Shown piece after piece: positions 14,341 through 27,827 of a DNA stretch of 64,000 nt. A program made the translations under genes and the position numbers. The notes beneath the pieces were generated by a model. It worked only from the letters and a program-made list of their open reading frames with translations, was not told the origin of the DNA and did no database searches. The DNA comes from Rutstroemia sp. NJR-2017a BVV2 (Eukaryota > Ascomycota > Leotiomycetes > Helotiales > Rutstroemiaceae): contig NJPS01000079.1 of assembly GCA_002946415.1 (NCBI GenBank), forward strand, positions 1,302,001 to 1,366,000. The letters are read 5' to 3'. Position 1 is the first letter of the stretch. The number at the start of each line of letters is the position of its first letter.

Positions 14341-15478
14341 GAATCAAAATAAGATCGATTTTATATAATTATTTGAATAATATATTATATAATTAAAGTA
14401 AGGATTATATAGATATATATATAATATTTTTATTATATAGATAGATATAAAAGAATTATAAAAATAATAAAAGTAGAATTAGAATAGAATAAATATAAGA
14501 TTATAATATAGAATTAATATAAAGTATAAAATATATAAATAAATAAAAAATCATTCGAAATATATATAATAAATATATTTATAAAAGGAATAATATAAAA
14601 GAATAAAATCAAATAAAATAATATAAAAGCTAATAATATATAAATATTCAAATTAAAGATATCAAAAAAAAAAAGAAATAAAAGATTATATTAATAATAT
14701 TTTAATATATAAAAGATAATAATAAAAAAGCAAAAATATAATAATATTAAAGAAATTATAAATAAAAATATTTATAATAATAATAATATCAAATAAAATA
14801 AGATCGAAATTAGTAATATATTAAAAATCAAATTATAAATATCAAAAAATAAAAAAAATAAAAAGTATAATAATATTAAAGAAATTATAAATAAAATTGA
14901 AATAAGATAATTAATAGATAAAATATATAAAATAATAAATATAATCAAATTATATAAATAATAATATAATATAAAATATAAATATAAAAAATAAATTAGT
15001 TAAAAGAAAATAATAAAATAAGGAAAATATAATAATTAATATAATAATTAGAACAAAATATAAATATATATAAAATATTTATATAATATATAATAAAGAA
15101 TTTATAAAATATAAAAGTAGAATATAGAAAAGATATATAATATATAAAGAGAAAATATTTAAAAAATATTAAAATTATTATAAAGTTATAAATTATTTAT
15201 TAATATCGAAATAAATATTAATAATGAAAAGTAAATAGAAAAAAATCTATTAAAATATTCTTAGAAAAAATATTATAATCAAAAGATTATTAATATATAG
15301 AAAGAAAAGATAAAATAAAATCTATAAATTATTATAAGATATTATAAATAAATAATAAAGATAGATATATAAATTATTTAATTAAGAAATATATATTAAA
15401 ATATAGAGAATAATAATATAGATTATAATAAAGAAAATAATATTAGAACGAAAATAAGAAAAGAATTAGAGTTATTAT

Positions 15479-15625
15479 TATCTAGAATTAATATCAAAGT
15501 TAAGATTATCGAAATTAGAGATTAATATATATTAGAGTTAAAGTTATTAGAAATAAGAATTAATTAATATCAAAGTAAAAATTATTAGAATCAGGAATTA
15601 ATATTAAAGTAAAGGTTATTAGAAA
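15479..15625. repeat. Imperfect tandem repeat, about 36-39-bp unit, four copies
   Basis: Four consecutive units share the pattern ATTAATATCAAAGTTAAG followed by TTATTAGAAATYAG-like bases. A unit near 39 bp (13 codons) would suit a repeated peptide in a former coding region, but no intact frame remains. Confidence 0.55.
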
Positions 15626-16561
15626 TCAATATAAAGAAGATATTTATATAAATAATAATTATGAAATCAGAGAATATCAATAGAAATAATATATTAAAAT
15701 TAAGATTAAAATTTATAATTTTAGGAATATCAAGAAAAAAAAATAATATATAAATATTAAAATAGTTAGAAAATTAAAAAGATAAAAAAATAAATAGAAT
15801 ATAATATTATTACAAAATAAAATCAATAATAGAATAAAAATAATAATATAATAATAAGAATAAGAAAATAAGAAAAATTATATAATAAAAAGATTAATAT
15901 TATATTATATAATAAAGTTAGAAAAATCAATTAAAGAAAAATAAAGAAATAAGAAAAAAAATAAAATTATCAAAATAATAAAATAAGAAATATAATATAA
16001 TAATAAAAAAATCAAATAAGAAATATAATATAATTAGAAAAATAATACAAAAATAAATATAATAAAAATATCGAAATAAAAATATTATTAAAATATTGAT
16101 ATAATATATAGATAATATAGAAATAATTATATCCAAAATATAAAATATCTAATAGATATAAAGGAAATATAGAAATTATATTAAAATAGTAATTATAATA
16201 TCTAATAATAATTTAAATAGAAAAGAAAATTAGATATTATTGATAAATAGAAAAAATATAGATTCTAAAAAAAAAACTAGATAAAAATAAAAATAAGAGA
16301 GATATTAGGAAATAATATTAAAAATTAGAAAATAAATATTATAATAAAGTTAAAGTTAATATAATTAATAAAAGAATCGAATAAAAATAATTAAAGAAAA
16401 AAAGAAAACGAAATCAAATATAATAATATTAATAAATGAAATAGAGAAAAGAATTATTAAAGAATAAATCAAAATTATAACAAGATCTAGTTTATATATA
16501 TTTATATATCAAATAGAAAAATAAGAATAATAATATAAAAATATATATTCTATTTATAAAG

Positions 16562-16645
16562 TAATTCGGGTTTATAAAATATAAAAATAATTAATTAACT
16601 AAATAATTCGGGGTTATAAAATATATAAATAATTAATTAGCTAAA
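16562..16645. repeat. Two tandem copies of a 42-bp unit
   Basis: Each unit starts TAATTCGGG and ends AATTAATTARCTAAA. Copies start at 16,562 and 16,604 and differ at only a few bases. Confidence 0.75.
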
Positions 16646-16830
16646 TAGATATTAATAATATTATAATTATAATTATAATTTTAATCTAGATAAATATTAT
16701 TAAGTAATATTAAAATCAGGATTATTTATTAATAAAAAGAAAAAGAGATATTATTATAGAGATAATAAAGAATTATATATAATATATATATATATATAAT
16801 ATAGAGAAGGTAATATCTAAATCCGAATTC

Positions 16831-19800
16831 GAATCTAAACTTTACTTTACTTTATTATTCCAGACTAAATAATTACTATTTATTCTAAATATTATATATA
16901 TATTAGATAGTAAACTTTAAATAAAGCGAAAATTAATTTTAGTTTATTTTAAATATAATTTTAGATTATTTCAATTTCTTATATTATCTAATAATATATA
17001 ATAAAGATAGTAAATAATATATAATAGATATATAAATATATATATATTATAACTTTATAATTATATTTTTCTTATCTTGATAGATATTGTATTATATATA
17101 TATAGATTAGTTAAGAAAAGAAATCTAGTATTATTATTATCTTTTGATTTAAAAAAGTTATAATAATTTATATATATTTATTATATTAAATATAAGTTTA
17201 TAAGATAATAGATATATAATAATATCTTTCTATTTAATATAACTTTATTTCTTATTTAGAAAAGAGATATATTATTTAATTATTATATATTATATCTTTC
17301 TATTAAATTAGAAAAAATAAAGAAAAAAGAAAAGAAGAAAAATTTAAATTAAAATTAAGATTAAATTAAATAATAAATAAATTAATATTAATAGAAAGAT
17401 TATAAATATCTAAATTTATATCTCTTTCTATATAATTCTTCTAATCTATAAAATAATTATTAATTTTATTTATTTAGTTATATATATTTATTTATTTCTA
17501 ATTTACTAACTAATATATATAATATTAGCTATAAAGGAGCTTAATCTAATTAATTATATTAATAGAATCTTTCTAGATAAAACTATTAATTATATTACTT
17601 TATATTTCTTATTTTTATATATATATCTTACTTTTGTTTTTTATAACTATATTATTCAGTTATTTCTTAATTGTATTATTTATATTATAACTAATTAGTA
17701 AATTTGAAATATTTAAACTATCTATTCTAGATTAGCTATTTAGTTATCTATTAAATCTATTCCAAGTTATTAAGTAGTTTAATAATAGTTATTCTTCTTT
17801 ACTACTATTTTCTTATTTACTTAATATTATAATATAAGAAAATATACTTAATTGTTTTTATATCGGTAAAGTAATATATATAGACTAGAAATTTATAGTT
17901 TAGTATATTTTATATATTTAGAAAGTGAATATAGTTTATCTATTTTATTCTACTTTAGATAAATATTATACTTTTTACTTTACTAAATTCTTTATATAAT
18001 TTAAATCTATCTTTATCTAATATCAAGCTTTTTACTATTATATTATATTATTTAATTACTTCTTTTATCTATTATACTTTCTATATTTATTTCTTAGACT
18101 TAAATATTTCTATTTAGTTAATATATTTAATTAGAATATTCGATAATTTCTATTTTATCTTTTTATTATCTCTTTTTTTCTAAATCTATAAATATTATTC
18201 TTGGTAGATTTATCAAATAGAGATATCTTTCTGATATTCGAAGAATTTTCTAAATTTCTTATTATAGTATATATTAATCAAAGGGATTATTACTTCTATT
18301 TCTACTTTGTAGTTAGATATAGTTTGATATATTTTAGTAATCTTTTATAGATATATTATTTATATTTATTTGATCTTCTATTTAATTATACTTCTTTTTC
18401 TAAATTTATATTATACTTCTGTTTTATATATTAATATAGTATATATATATACTATATATAAAATCTATATTTAGTATAATATCAGATCTTAGATTATCTA
18501 GTTAAATCTACTAAATATAGTTAATACTATAATATTTTTCTCTTAAATTATCTTTATATATACTTTCCAATTAAATTTAATATTAAGCTAAATACCGAAT
18601 ATTTATATATTCGGTATCAAGATATATTCTATTTTTTATCTGAATTAGATTATAGTTATTAGATTAAATTTATTTTATATATTTATAAAGTATATAAATT
18701 TATACTTTGCTAATATAAAGTATATTTTATAATACTAAGTATATTTTAGAATCTTCTAATATACTTTAGCAAGTTTATTATAATTAGTCTCTATATTCGA
18801 GTTTATTGTTATTAAATATATATTATCAATAAATCCTTTTATATATAGTCCTTACTTCGAGAATAAATATATCCAAATAAGTTCTATATTATAAAGTAGG
18901 AAAAGTATCGATAAAAGTAATAATCTTTAAGATATCTTTATTTATAAAGAGAACTTCTCTGATATCTTATTAGTAAATAAAAATTATATAGTTTTATTAT
19001 TTAAGAAATTTACTATTTATTTACTAATCTATTTAAGAAAACTAAATTTCTAGATTACTATTACTAAATATAAATAAATAACTATATTGAATACTTCTAT
19101 TATATCTAGTAAAAGTAATATTATTATTTATTCTTTATTTATTCAAACTAACTTGATTACTAAGATAAATAAATCTAATATTATTATTATATTTCTTTAT
19201 ATTTTTATTTCTATTTACTTATCTAATAGTAGATTATATTACTTGATTATATTATAGATTTTCTAGATTATAATTTTCTTAATTAGCTTTTCTAGAATAT
19301 TTAGTAATATAATTAGTTACTAGATCTTTGTTTATTTATAATTTGGTTTTCCAGATTTCTATAATACTATTATCAATATATTTTTCAAGTTTCTTGATAT
19401 ATATCCGAGTTTCTAACTAACTTATATTAGATTTATAATTATTTTTATAAATAGTTAGTTTAGCTTCTTAAAGAAGTAATATAGGATTTGATCTTTTTCT
19501 AATATAGAGTAATTATAATATCTTCGAAGTAGATTAGTAAATTTCTTAATAATAAATTCTTTATTAATCTCGAATTCTAGTAGATATTTCTAGTTATTGA
19601 TATTACTTAACTTGGTATTCTCTAGATTATTTGATAATTATTATAAGATACTAGATAGATATTATCTATTTTTATAAAAGTATTAGATAAATATATATAT
19701 CTTTTCTTCAAATAAGTTTGTATTTCTATTTTCTCTAAATTTAAGTATCGAGATTATATTTTATTTTACTAATACTTTTTTATTCTACTTTATTAATTTC

Positions 19801-20490
19801 TATAATTTCTCTATTTTATAATATTTATATATTATCTATCTCTAAATTATTTATTTTATCTAGTAAATTATATATTTCTTTTCTTTCTAAAGTTATCTAA
19901 TATATTATTTCTATTATTTATTTTCTCTTTTAATAAACTATAACTAATATATAATATATATTATTCTAATTATTATATCTATTTCTAGTATCTATCAATA
20001 TTTGATTCTTTTCAAACTCTATTTCTATAAAATTATAATATCGATAATTCTCTAAATCTAAAGAATAAATTTTATAATATATATTTCCAAACTTTCTATT
20101 ATATATTACTTAGTATTATATCTTAATAGATATAAAACTATTTACTTAGTTTATATAATATTTATAAATTTCTAATTTCTATATTTCTACTTTATTACTA
20201 TTATTAGCTCGATATTCTATTATAAATATATTATTATATAATCGGATTTATATTTTCTATTAGTTATAATTATATATTCTAATAAATAATTTATAAACTC
20301 TAAGATAGAGAATACTAGGTTAATTATTATTTTACTATATATAATTAGAAAGATTTCAATTTTATAAAAGATAAATAGATCGAGTTATTATATTATCTCA
20401 AATAATTTATTAATATAATTATATAATAGATATTATAGTTTAGACTATAATAGATAATAGAAATTAAAATTATTTATTATAATATATTTA
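16831..20490. other. AT-rich RIP-mutated remnant, unidentified
   Basis: T-rich on the plus strand from about 17,400. Between roughly 18,860 and 20,400 one plus frame stays continuous if TAA/TAG/TGA are taken as mutated Gln, Trp or Arg codons, giving a Gln/Tyr/Leu/Ile-rich product. With this composition that is weak evidence. I saw no reverse transcriptase, transposase or helicase motif and no LTR or inverted-repeat pair enclosing it. It is probably an old transposon. Confidence 0.4.
18593..18616. repeat. Perfect hairpin, 10-bp arms, 4-bp loop
   Basis: TACCGAATAT, TTAT, ATATTCGGTA. It stands out because the arms keep C and G bases in otherwise depleted sequence. No role can be assigned. Confidence 0.6.
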
Positions 20491-20530
20491 GGGTTTTGCT
20501 AATCGACCAATGTTTTTTGCTAATCAATTA
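20491..20530 (+). repeat. Left terminal inverted repeat of MULE
   Basis: Begins GGGTTTTGCTAATCGACC and then repeats the TTTTTGCTAATC motif. The reverse complement of 23,186-23,226 shows the same two-step pattern. Confidence 0.75.
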
Positions 20531-20611
20531 GTAGATTTATATAAGATATCGAATATCGGAGATATATAACTTTACTATATAGTTGCTATACAAATTTCGT
20601 ATATATATAAT

Positions 20612-22993
20612 GAGAAGTATATTATAATTATCCAATTTAAGATAAATTATAAGGATATACTATTTTTTAGTGATTTTTATATAGATTACCTTGAGATTCG
20701 AATTAGTCTAATTATCCTATACTAAATCTTCGATATTCTCGATATCCTTAAAACCTATATTGATTAATATAGCTTTATCTATAACTAAACCAAAATCTAT
20801 AGAGATTTGAGTTTATAAATAAAGTCTATTAATTATCAATTATAGATCAAATATTCTTATAACAAATATAAGATATATAAAGATAAGAGAAATCCTGATT
20901 TGTATAAATTGAAAAGAAGAAAAGATATAAGAATAAAGAAAACTAAATACTTTTATCTTTTATAAATATATTATATAATCGAAAAGCAAGATAAAGAAAA
21001 AGAGGATTTCTCGATATCTAAATAGAGCTTAACTGAAGAGATTCTATACTATAACTATATTATATATATATCTCCTTTAGTAGATATTTCTATATAGTAA
21101 AGAACTATTATTTCTATATAATAAACTCTAATTGAGAGTATACTATAAAGTGATATAACTATAAAAATTATTCTCAATATATTTGTATATCAGTATCCTA
21201 ATATCTCCTTTATATTGAAAGATATTTATAATATAATTATATATTTACAAAAGGAAAAACTAAGAAATAAAACTTCGATATAATAGTTTCTGGATTTGTT
21301 TCAAGAAAGAAAGTTTAATCTCTATTTCCAATTAAATCTTTATATAAATCGACTTCGATTATTTCTCTTTTTCTATTCTAAATCAGTTATTTTATAAAAA
21401 GAAAATCTATATATCCTTCTTCTCGATTCGACTTATAAAATAAACTATTATAATATATCTCTTTTCAATATTTGTATATTAACTAGAAACAACTTAATAA
21501 TATAAATTAGATTAGTTTTTATATCAGATAAAAAGAAGAAAGATTATATATAGATATTATAATGGTTTCGAGAAGTAATAGTTAAAGAAGATATTTTAGA
21601 GCTAGAAGTAATAATAATAAATCGAGAGTTTTCTTTAATAAATATAATCGATATTATCTTTCTATTAATATATTATATTCTATACTACTAGTATATCAAT
21701 ATAAATATAATTATTAAAACAAAAGAATTTTTTTCACTATTTATCAAATACAGAGATTCCATTATATAATATATTTCCTTTCAAAATTTCTTATATAACT
21801 AGAATAAACTTTTATATTTCCTAACTGAATAGTAATATAAAGAAAAGCTAGCCAAATTTAAAACTGATTATCTAGTTCAAGTAATTGAATATATCGATAA
21901 AACCTAGTTATATTAGAAAGAGAAATTAGTTATATTATAGTTAAACAAAATATAATATTTTAGCTATTTTACTATATCTCCGATTAAAGAATATTATATT
22001 AAGTTTAAACAAATATTATAGAAAAGTATATTGAGTTTAGATATCTCTTTTGAATAATTTCTTGATTACTAGAATATATAATATAATAAGATTCTAAATA
22101 TTATAGTTCAATAATTCAATATCTTTTGATATCAATATAATATTACTTTCTTTTAAGCTCTTATATCTTATATTTATAGTTTTGTATTAAAGTATATATA
22201 TATACAAGAATTGCTTTTATCTTCAAATAGACTACTAATATCTAGTTATACTAAAATATTCTTTTATTTTATAGATCTTTTATATCAATATATAATTTAT
22301 CTTAAGAAGCAAAATTTATAATTATTAGTTTTATCAGATTTCTATTTATAGTAATATATTCGAAAACCTTTTCTTCTATCTATCTAATAATATCGAATTA
22401 TATTATATTCTATAATTCTTAAACTTAAAAATATATAAATAAGAAGATAACTTTAAAGAACTCTTAGTAGAATAAAATAATCAATATCTAATATAAAAAG
22501 AGATTTATCTATTTTCGAGAGAATATTTTTTTCAAATATATTTCTTAATCTTGGTTAGTTTATATAAGATTAAGAATAATAATGTTTTCTCTTAAATATT
22601 ATAATTTTATCTAATACTTCGAATCTCCCTTTTATAAATCCTCTTTAATAGTAATCTTTATATATCGAATCTGATTTTATAATTATATAATTGGATATAG
22701 AAAGAATTAGTTTATATAGTAATATATATAAAACTAGTATAGAAAGAGAATAGGTATATTTAAGAACTTTCGTAGATATAGTAGAAGGTCCTAAACTAGA
22801 AGATAATCTTGAAATATTCTTGGATATAGAAACTTTAGAACTAGGAAAAATCTCTATATTATATAATAAAGATGCTATTATTATAGAGCTAGAAAAGTTC
22901 GATAATACTAAGATAAATATATTGATTAAGAGACAGATCTTCGATAATATAGAAGAGTATAATCAAGATACTAATAAAGAAACAGAAATATAA
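20612..22993 (+). pseudogene. MULE transposase, RIP-disabled
   Basis: One reading frame runs without net indel from about 20,612 to the stop at 22,991-22,993, broken only by RIP-type stops. The MULE catalytic domain is recognisable. LLLDSTYKINYYN carries the first Asp at 21,425-21,427 (family pattern LLLDCTYKTNxYxMP). SDKKKKDY and QWFREV follow, then the second block IINREFSLIN at about 21,614-21,640, where the family's TDRE Asp has become Asn (21,620-21,622). The N-terminal 150 residues are Lys/Arg-rich, as in FAR1-type DNA-binding ends. The last 90 codons (22,730 on) are nearly unmutated and acidic. The start codon is not clear. As an enzyme it would cut and paste the element by a DDE mechanism. 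Confidence 0.78.
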
Positions 22994-23185
22994 TAGGAAC
23001 TTTAAATTGATTCTTAAGATTTATTACGATTTTTGTATTTTACTTTGGGATCGTGGTCAACTATCTTAATTGGACTTAATTTTTTAATTAATTATTATTC
23101 GTGATATTTGTTGTACATCAAAATTGTATAAGTGTTATATAGTAACGTTGTATACCTCCGATATACGGCGCAAATTTGTGGGGCG

Positions 23186-23226
23186 CCGGTCGGATAGCAA
23201 AAGGTGTCGGTCGATTAGCAAAACCC
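23186..23226 (-). repeat. Right terminal inverted repeat of MULE
   Basis: In reverse complement it starts GGGTTTTGCTAATCGACC and continues with CTTTTGCTATCCGACC. It is unmutated and G+C rich, so it probably gives the original form of the left repeat. Confidence 0.75.
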
Positions 23227-23957
23227 TTGTTCTATAATGACAGGCTAGTCCGAATTCGGAATAGCGGATCTGTGACGGAACAGTGAAAGGTAGAAAAAGA
23301 GAAAAAATAAAGAGGTTCATGGACTCTGGCTCCCAGGCTATCTATACAGACCTTTGAGATTACCTATAAAGTCCCTTCCTTCAAAGTTTTTGGTCATCTC
23401 GGTCAGCCGCTCGCGATAGGTAAATTTTATGGCGTGTGCGACTTCTGAAGCTTCACACCACCTGTTCCTGAATGGTTCCTGGATGCCACATCTTCACTGG
23501 CTGCTGGGTACGTGTTCATATGCGTCCGAGCCAGCACAAACAGTAAGGAAGAAAGGCGAAGAAAATCATATAAAGCGCAACTTAAAACCGCCCAAATTAG
23601 CCCCAACCCCTTGTGTTTCCTTATTCCTTCCTTGTGTTGTTATAGTCTCCTTAGGCTTACGGACGCCTCGGACCCATCCAAGAGCTCTCTGATTCTCAGC
23701 ACCGGATTTTTCACTGCGGAGAGTCTATTCGAGCTCAATTTGCACAATCGCACACCATTCCTTGCTTACATCTCGGCGTGCACTGTGCATCACCTGCCGC
23801 TCCTGCTCTGTGCCGCCAGACGACGCTGGAAGCTGGAACGATCTGGGGTCGTTTTTCGCCCCACTTGGGGCCGGGGACCAATGCGTGCGCGCCGTTTGGA
23901 ACGATCGGCGGCCGGTCCCTCCGGAATAATAGGACAGGGGATTCGGAATATGCTAAT
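23227..23957. other. Unmutated 730-bp island between two transposons
   Basis: Balanced base composition with many CpG and CpA dinucleotides, in contrast to both sides. Long overlapping frames occur on both strands (for example 23,512-23,982 plus), but they read as low-confidence translations of G+C-rich DNA. A TATA-like CATATAAAG at about 23,568 and pyrimidine-rich stretches after it would suit a promoter or 5' leader. It is single-copy in the window, which explains why RIP spared it. Confidence 0.4.
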
Positions 23958-23962
23958 TATAT

Positions 23963-24016
23963 GGTGGTCCGACTTACGGTAACCGTAATCCCGGGCCCGT
24001 GCACGCCCCGCATCAA
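23963..24016 (+). repeat. Left terminal inverted repeat of the pogo-type element
   Basis: GTGGTCCG at 23,964-23,971, then the shared block ACCGTAATCCCGGGCCCG to GCATCAAT. The right end has TGGCCCA in place of GGGCCCG. Confidence 0.8.
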
Positions 24017-24148
24017 TATACGCATTTTGAGCTTTTATTTTGAAGGCATTCAGATAATTATTTAAAATCAACGTTACAATATTTTACTTTAAAACTCGAG
24101 ATTGTTGATAAGATGAGATATATCTAGTAATAGAATTAATATAACAAT

Positions 24149-24828
24149 TTAAGTATGAAAGCGTAGCGGCATCCTGGTTAATCTATTTCGATTTATATAT
24201 CTATTTACTTCTTCTAGTTCTCTTTCTAATACCACTATCTCAAGCTATATATTCTTCTTACAAGTACTCTTGGATCGAAGAATAGCTATCTTTGTACTAG
24301 ATTCTGCAGATTTGATAGGTTTCTAATATATTTTATATTATATAGTTGTTTTCTTCTAAACTATTTTGGATTCCTTCGAAATCTGAATCTTAAATTTCTA
24401 TTAATTTCTCTTTTCCTATTTATATAATTCCTCTAATTCCTTCTTAACTTTTTGAACTACTTTTCTAAGTTCTTTATTAATTATATCCTACTCAATTTCA
24501 GTATCCTTTATATTTTTATAAATTCTTATATTATCGATTTTAGATAGACTCTAGAAAATTAAGTTAGTATTAGGTTTATCTTTTAGATCTAGCTTTATAT
24601 CTTTAGTTCTCTTCTTCTTTTCTTTCTATAGAGTTTCTCGAAGATCTTTATAACAATATTTAGTAATTTAAGTATATATATAAAGCTTTTTATTAATTTT
24701 TAAGATCTTTTTTATAAAAGCTTTATTAGGATTAATCCTCAATTCCTTCTTAGTCTTCTATAATATAATAGTTGAATAAGGTATTTTAATTTCGTTGCGA
24801 GATTTCTATAGAAATATATATTATAATA
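24149..24828 (-). pseudogene. pogo-type transposase, C-terminal third
   Basis: The frame enters from 38,112 across the G2 insertion point and continues as a Lys/Glu-rich, probably helical tail. It ends RLTRMPLRFHT with stop TAA at 24,149-24,151. The last residues are unmutated. This charged tail after the DDE domain is common in fungal pogo/Fot transposases. TAG and TAA codons within it fit mutated CAG/CAA. Confidence 0.75.
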
Positions 24829-25368
24829 TATTTAAAATAAAAGCTTAAAGATCTTAAGTTCAAAAGATAACTAACTACTATTTAGTAAAGTCGAATTATT
24901 ATATAGAGATTATATATTAAAGTAAAGTTTAGATATCTATATCTATAGTATAGAAATAGAAAAAAGGTATTTATAATTATCAATATATCTTTATAAAGAA
25001 TAGTATTATAGAAATAAGATATTTAGAAATAGATAAATATCAAAGTAATTAATAGTATTTTTAGTAGAATCTCAGATTAGAATTATATAATATTCTAATA
25101 GCTTTTAATAATCTCAGTAATAGAAATTGATAGAATTAATAAAATAATAGAGAATAAAGATCTATATAACTAAATAGTTTTCCTTAATATATAAAGCTTT
25201 ATATTTAACAACAATTACTATTTATTTATCTATTATTATAATTACGATCGATTCTCTATATAATTATTATCAATAATAAACCTATAATAATATTATTAGT
25301 TATTATAACCTCTAGTATTCGAGATCCTAATCACTTCTATATAATTCAGAAAACAAGTATTTATAATA
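24829..25368 (+). repeat. 5' LTR of old G2 copy (540 bp)
   Basis: Colinear with 37,562-38,111. Its middle differs from the 418-bp LTR of the young G2 copy, while both ends (GAGGACTTTAGGCTC-like start, ATCGATTCYCTATATAACTATTATCAA-like end region) match. Confidence 0.85.
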
Positions 25369-25429
25369 CTTTAAATATCTTTATTGTTTTATATACTGAA
25401 TCGATATAGTTCTAAACAATATTATAATA

Positions 25430-27827
25430 GTAAGGTCTATAAACTAGCTACTAGTTCTATTATCTACTATAAATATAACTATACCTTTACTAGATTATAA
25501 TAGTAATATCACTATAATTTATAATAATATTAATAATAAGGAAAGTAATAATAACGATAATAAGTTAAAAAAATTCAGATTTTAGAAAACTTTAAAAATT
25601 GTATTATTAGATAAATACAATAACAATAAAAGGAAATTGGAAACCTTTTTTTTATAATTAGGAATATATTTCAGATTCAATACTAATAAGTTCGATATCT
25701 AAGATATTAAAAGTTTCTAAGTTATTTCTTATTTAAGAGATAAAGTAACTAAATAAATTAAATTTTTCTTATTTAACTATTTCGAAAATAGTTATAATCT
25801 AGTTATAATAATAGTAACTATTATAGTTATATTTACAAACTATAAAGGATTTCGTAAAAAGATCAAATAAATATTCAGGAATATCGATATTATAAGAACT
25901 ATAGAATAATAACTCTTTAGTTTATAATAAACCGGATCTATAATCAATTATATAACGGAATTCCGAAAATATAGAAATCAAACTAATTAAAAAACAATAG
26001 TATTATTTAGTTATTATATAAGAGAACTAAAGAGAAATATTAAATTTGAACTATTTTGGAGAAATCTAATTGATAATATAAATAATCTAATCAAAGAAAT
26101 TATTTATATTAATAATAGGGATTATAAGTTTCAAAGAAAAATATACTTTAGTAATATAGATCAATACCTTCAATAATATTAATAAAATAAGAAAAGATTA
26201 AAGTTTTCTAAAAAACAATATACTAAGAAAGAAACTTATAATAATTTTATATAACTAGATATAATAAATTCAAAAAACAATCTTTTCTAAGATAAATAAA
26301 ATTATCAATAAAAGTAAAAACTTTACTTCAAATATAGATTCCTAGGATACTAAACAAAAGATTACTAAAAGAGATTTCAAAAAGTGAAAACTAAGTAAAT
26401 CAATTAAAAAAGAAAGAAATAACTTAAATCTATAATAGGATAAAATAGTAGCTAAACTATATCTAGATACTAATTAAGTATAATAAATAGTTATTAGATT
26501 ATTTAAGAAATAGATTATATATAATTAATATAGATTATCTATTATAAGGATTTTTATCTAATTTATAAAGTAGATAAAAAAGAAATAAGCTAGTATCTAA
26601 AGAAGTTTAGTAATAAGAAAACTATTATTTAAGATAAATCTCCAAAATAAAGAAAAATATAATTTCTAAAAAGAATTAATTACTATAGAATTAGGTTTTG
26701 AAGATAAAAGGAATTTATAAGTTTATTAGATAATAACAGATTCTAAAACAATATTCAGAATATCCGAAGTTAACTAATTATAAATCGCTATTATAAATTA
26801 GAATTTAAGATTAACTTTACTAAAATATAGAGAGAAACTCGAACTTATTAGAGATTTAGAAAGTTTCAATAATATAATCTATTAAATAATAAGAAGGTTT
26901 AAGAAATTATTTACTAATATAGTTATAAGGATTAGTGAAATATATTATTATAGAAATTGACTTAACTATAAAAGATAATATTATAGATTTTCAGATATAA
27001 AGTATCTACCAAATATATCGATATTTCTATTAGATAAATCCTTAGAATAAAGATCGGAATAAATCTAAGTATAGTTTAGAAAAATATAATCGATATCTAA
27101 AAGAAGTTCTTTGGTTTTATAAAGAATAACAAATTTAAAATTATAAATCGAAACTAGAAAAGAATTAATTAGAAATAACTTATCGAAAGTATAAATAGAG
27201 AATTAGCTAAAAAGCTGAAAGTTATTCTAAAGTCAAGATAGATTCTTTGCAAAATATATATAAACAGATATTTGTTCTGAATAATAATAGATTTGGAAAT
27301 AACAAAAAATTTTATAATACTAGAAACTATAATATTAACGAAATTATAAATTCTCGAGAAATCAGTTTTATATAAGCTTTACCTTATTGATAGATAATTA
27401 ACTAAAGGGAATAGATTGGTTTAGTATAAAATATAAGAATTTGAGATATAGCTAAGATAGTATTCTAAATAGATAAAAATAGATTTGATCTTACTAAGAA
27501 GATATCAACTAATTTTGGGAATATTATAGTTAAAGAGTTATAATCTATATATTAACTAGATCGCAATAATTATATAATATAATAAATACAAATACAAGAT
27601 AAAGTTTATATAAAATCTTATAAGATTAATATCTAATCAAAAACTGAAGATAATATATTTACTGAAGATAGATATTTTAATCTAAGATCTTTTACTAAAA
27701 GATATACTAATATAATACTAGAAATATATCGAGATCTTTAAGAAAAGACTTTACAAAGATATCTTATCAAAGTACTAGCTTTGAGATTATGAAATAAAAT
27801 TGGAAGAAGAAAAGGAATTATTGTTTT
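25430..27827 (+). pseudogene. G2 gag-protease-RT start, old copy
   Basis: The gag region is strongly decayed. The protease is visible near 27,280-27,330 as an Ile-x-Asp-Leu, then Asn-Phe-Ile pattern that parallels IMIDLGATENFI of the young copy. The N-terminal RT linker LEEEKELLF ends exactly at the G1 insertion and continues at 34,177. A dense set of TAA/TAG stops prevents expression. Confidence 0.72.

Larger units (their letters stand above)
14341..16830. other. Decayed, strongly A-skewed region without a recognisable gene
   Basis: For about 2.4 kb the plus strand is dominated by A with some G, while C is almost absent and T is clearly under-represented relative to A. This differs from the symmetric A/T of the flanking RIP-mutated elements. 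It contains partial internal duplications (about 14,655-14,765 against 14,822-14,897, sharing a TAATATTAAAGAAATTATAA motif) and two short tandem repeats listed separately. The long frames seen on the minus strand here (for example 15,927-16,136) are low-complexity Phe/Ile/Tyr strings from the A bias. One explanation is an originally purine-rich, Lys/Glu-coding transposon region after RIP. Confidence 0.5.
20491..23226 (+). mobile_element. Mutator-like (MULE) DNA transposon, 2.7 kb
   Basis: Inverted termini (20,491-about 20,530 and 23,186-23,226) enclose a plus-strand MULE transposase frame. The left end and coding region are RIP-mutated; the last 230 bp before the right end are much less so. 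MULEs usually make 8-10-bp target duplications. The flanks (ending AATATATTTA and beginning TTGTTCTATA) do not show one, so an outer boundary may be slightly wrong or the flank rearranged. Confidence 0.75.

Noticed and set aside
15927..16136. 69-codon minus-strand frame rich in Phe, Ile and Tyr
   Set aside because: Low-complexity product of the A-skewed region; no start context or motif.
23512..23982. 156-codon plus-strand frame and overlapping frames 23,429-23,692, 23,778-24,065 and 23,790-24,071
   Set aside because: They overlap on both strands in G+C-rich DNA, run into the pogo-type inverted repeat, and show no domain or codon pattern.
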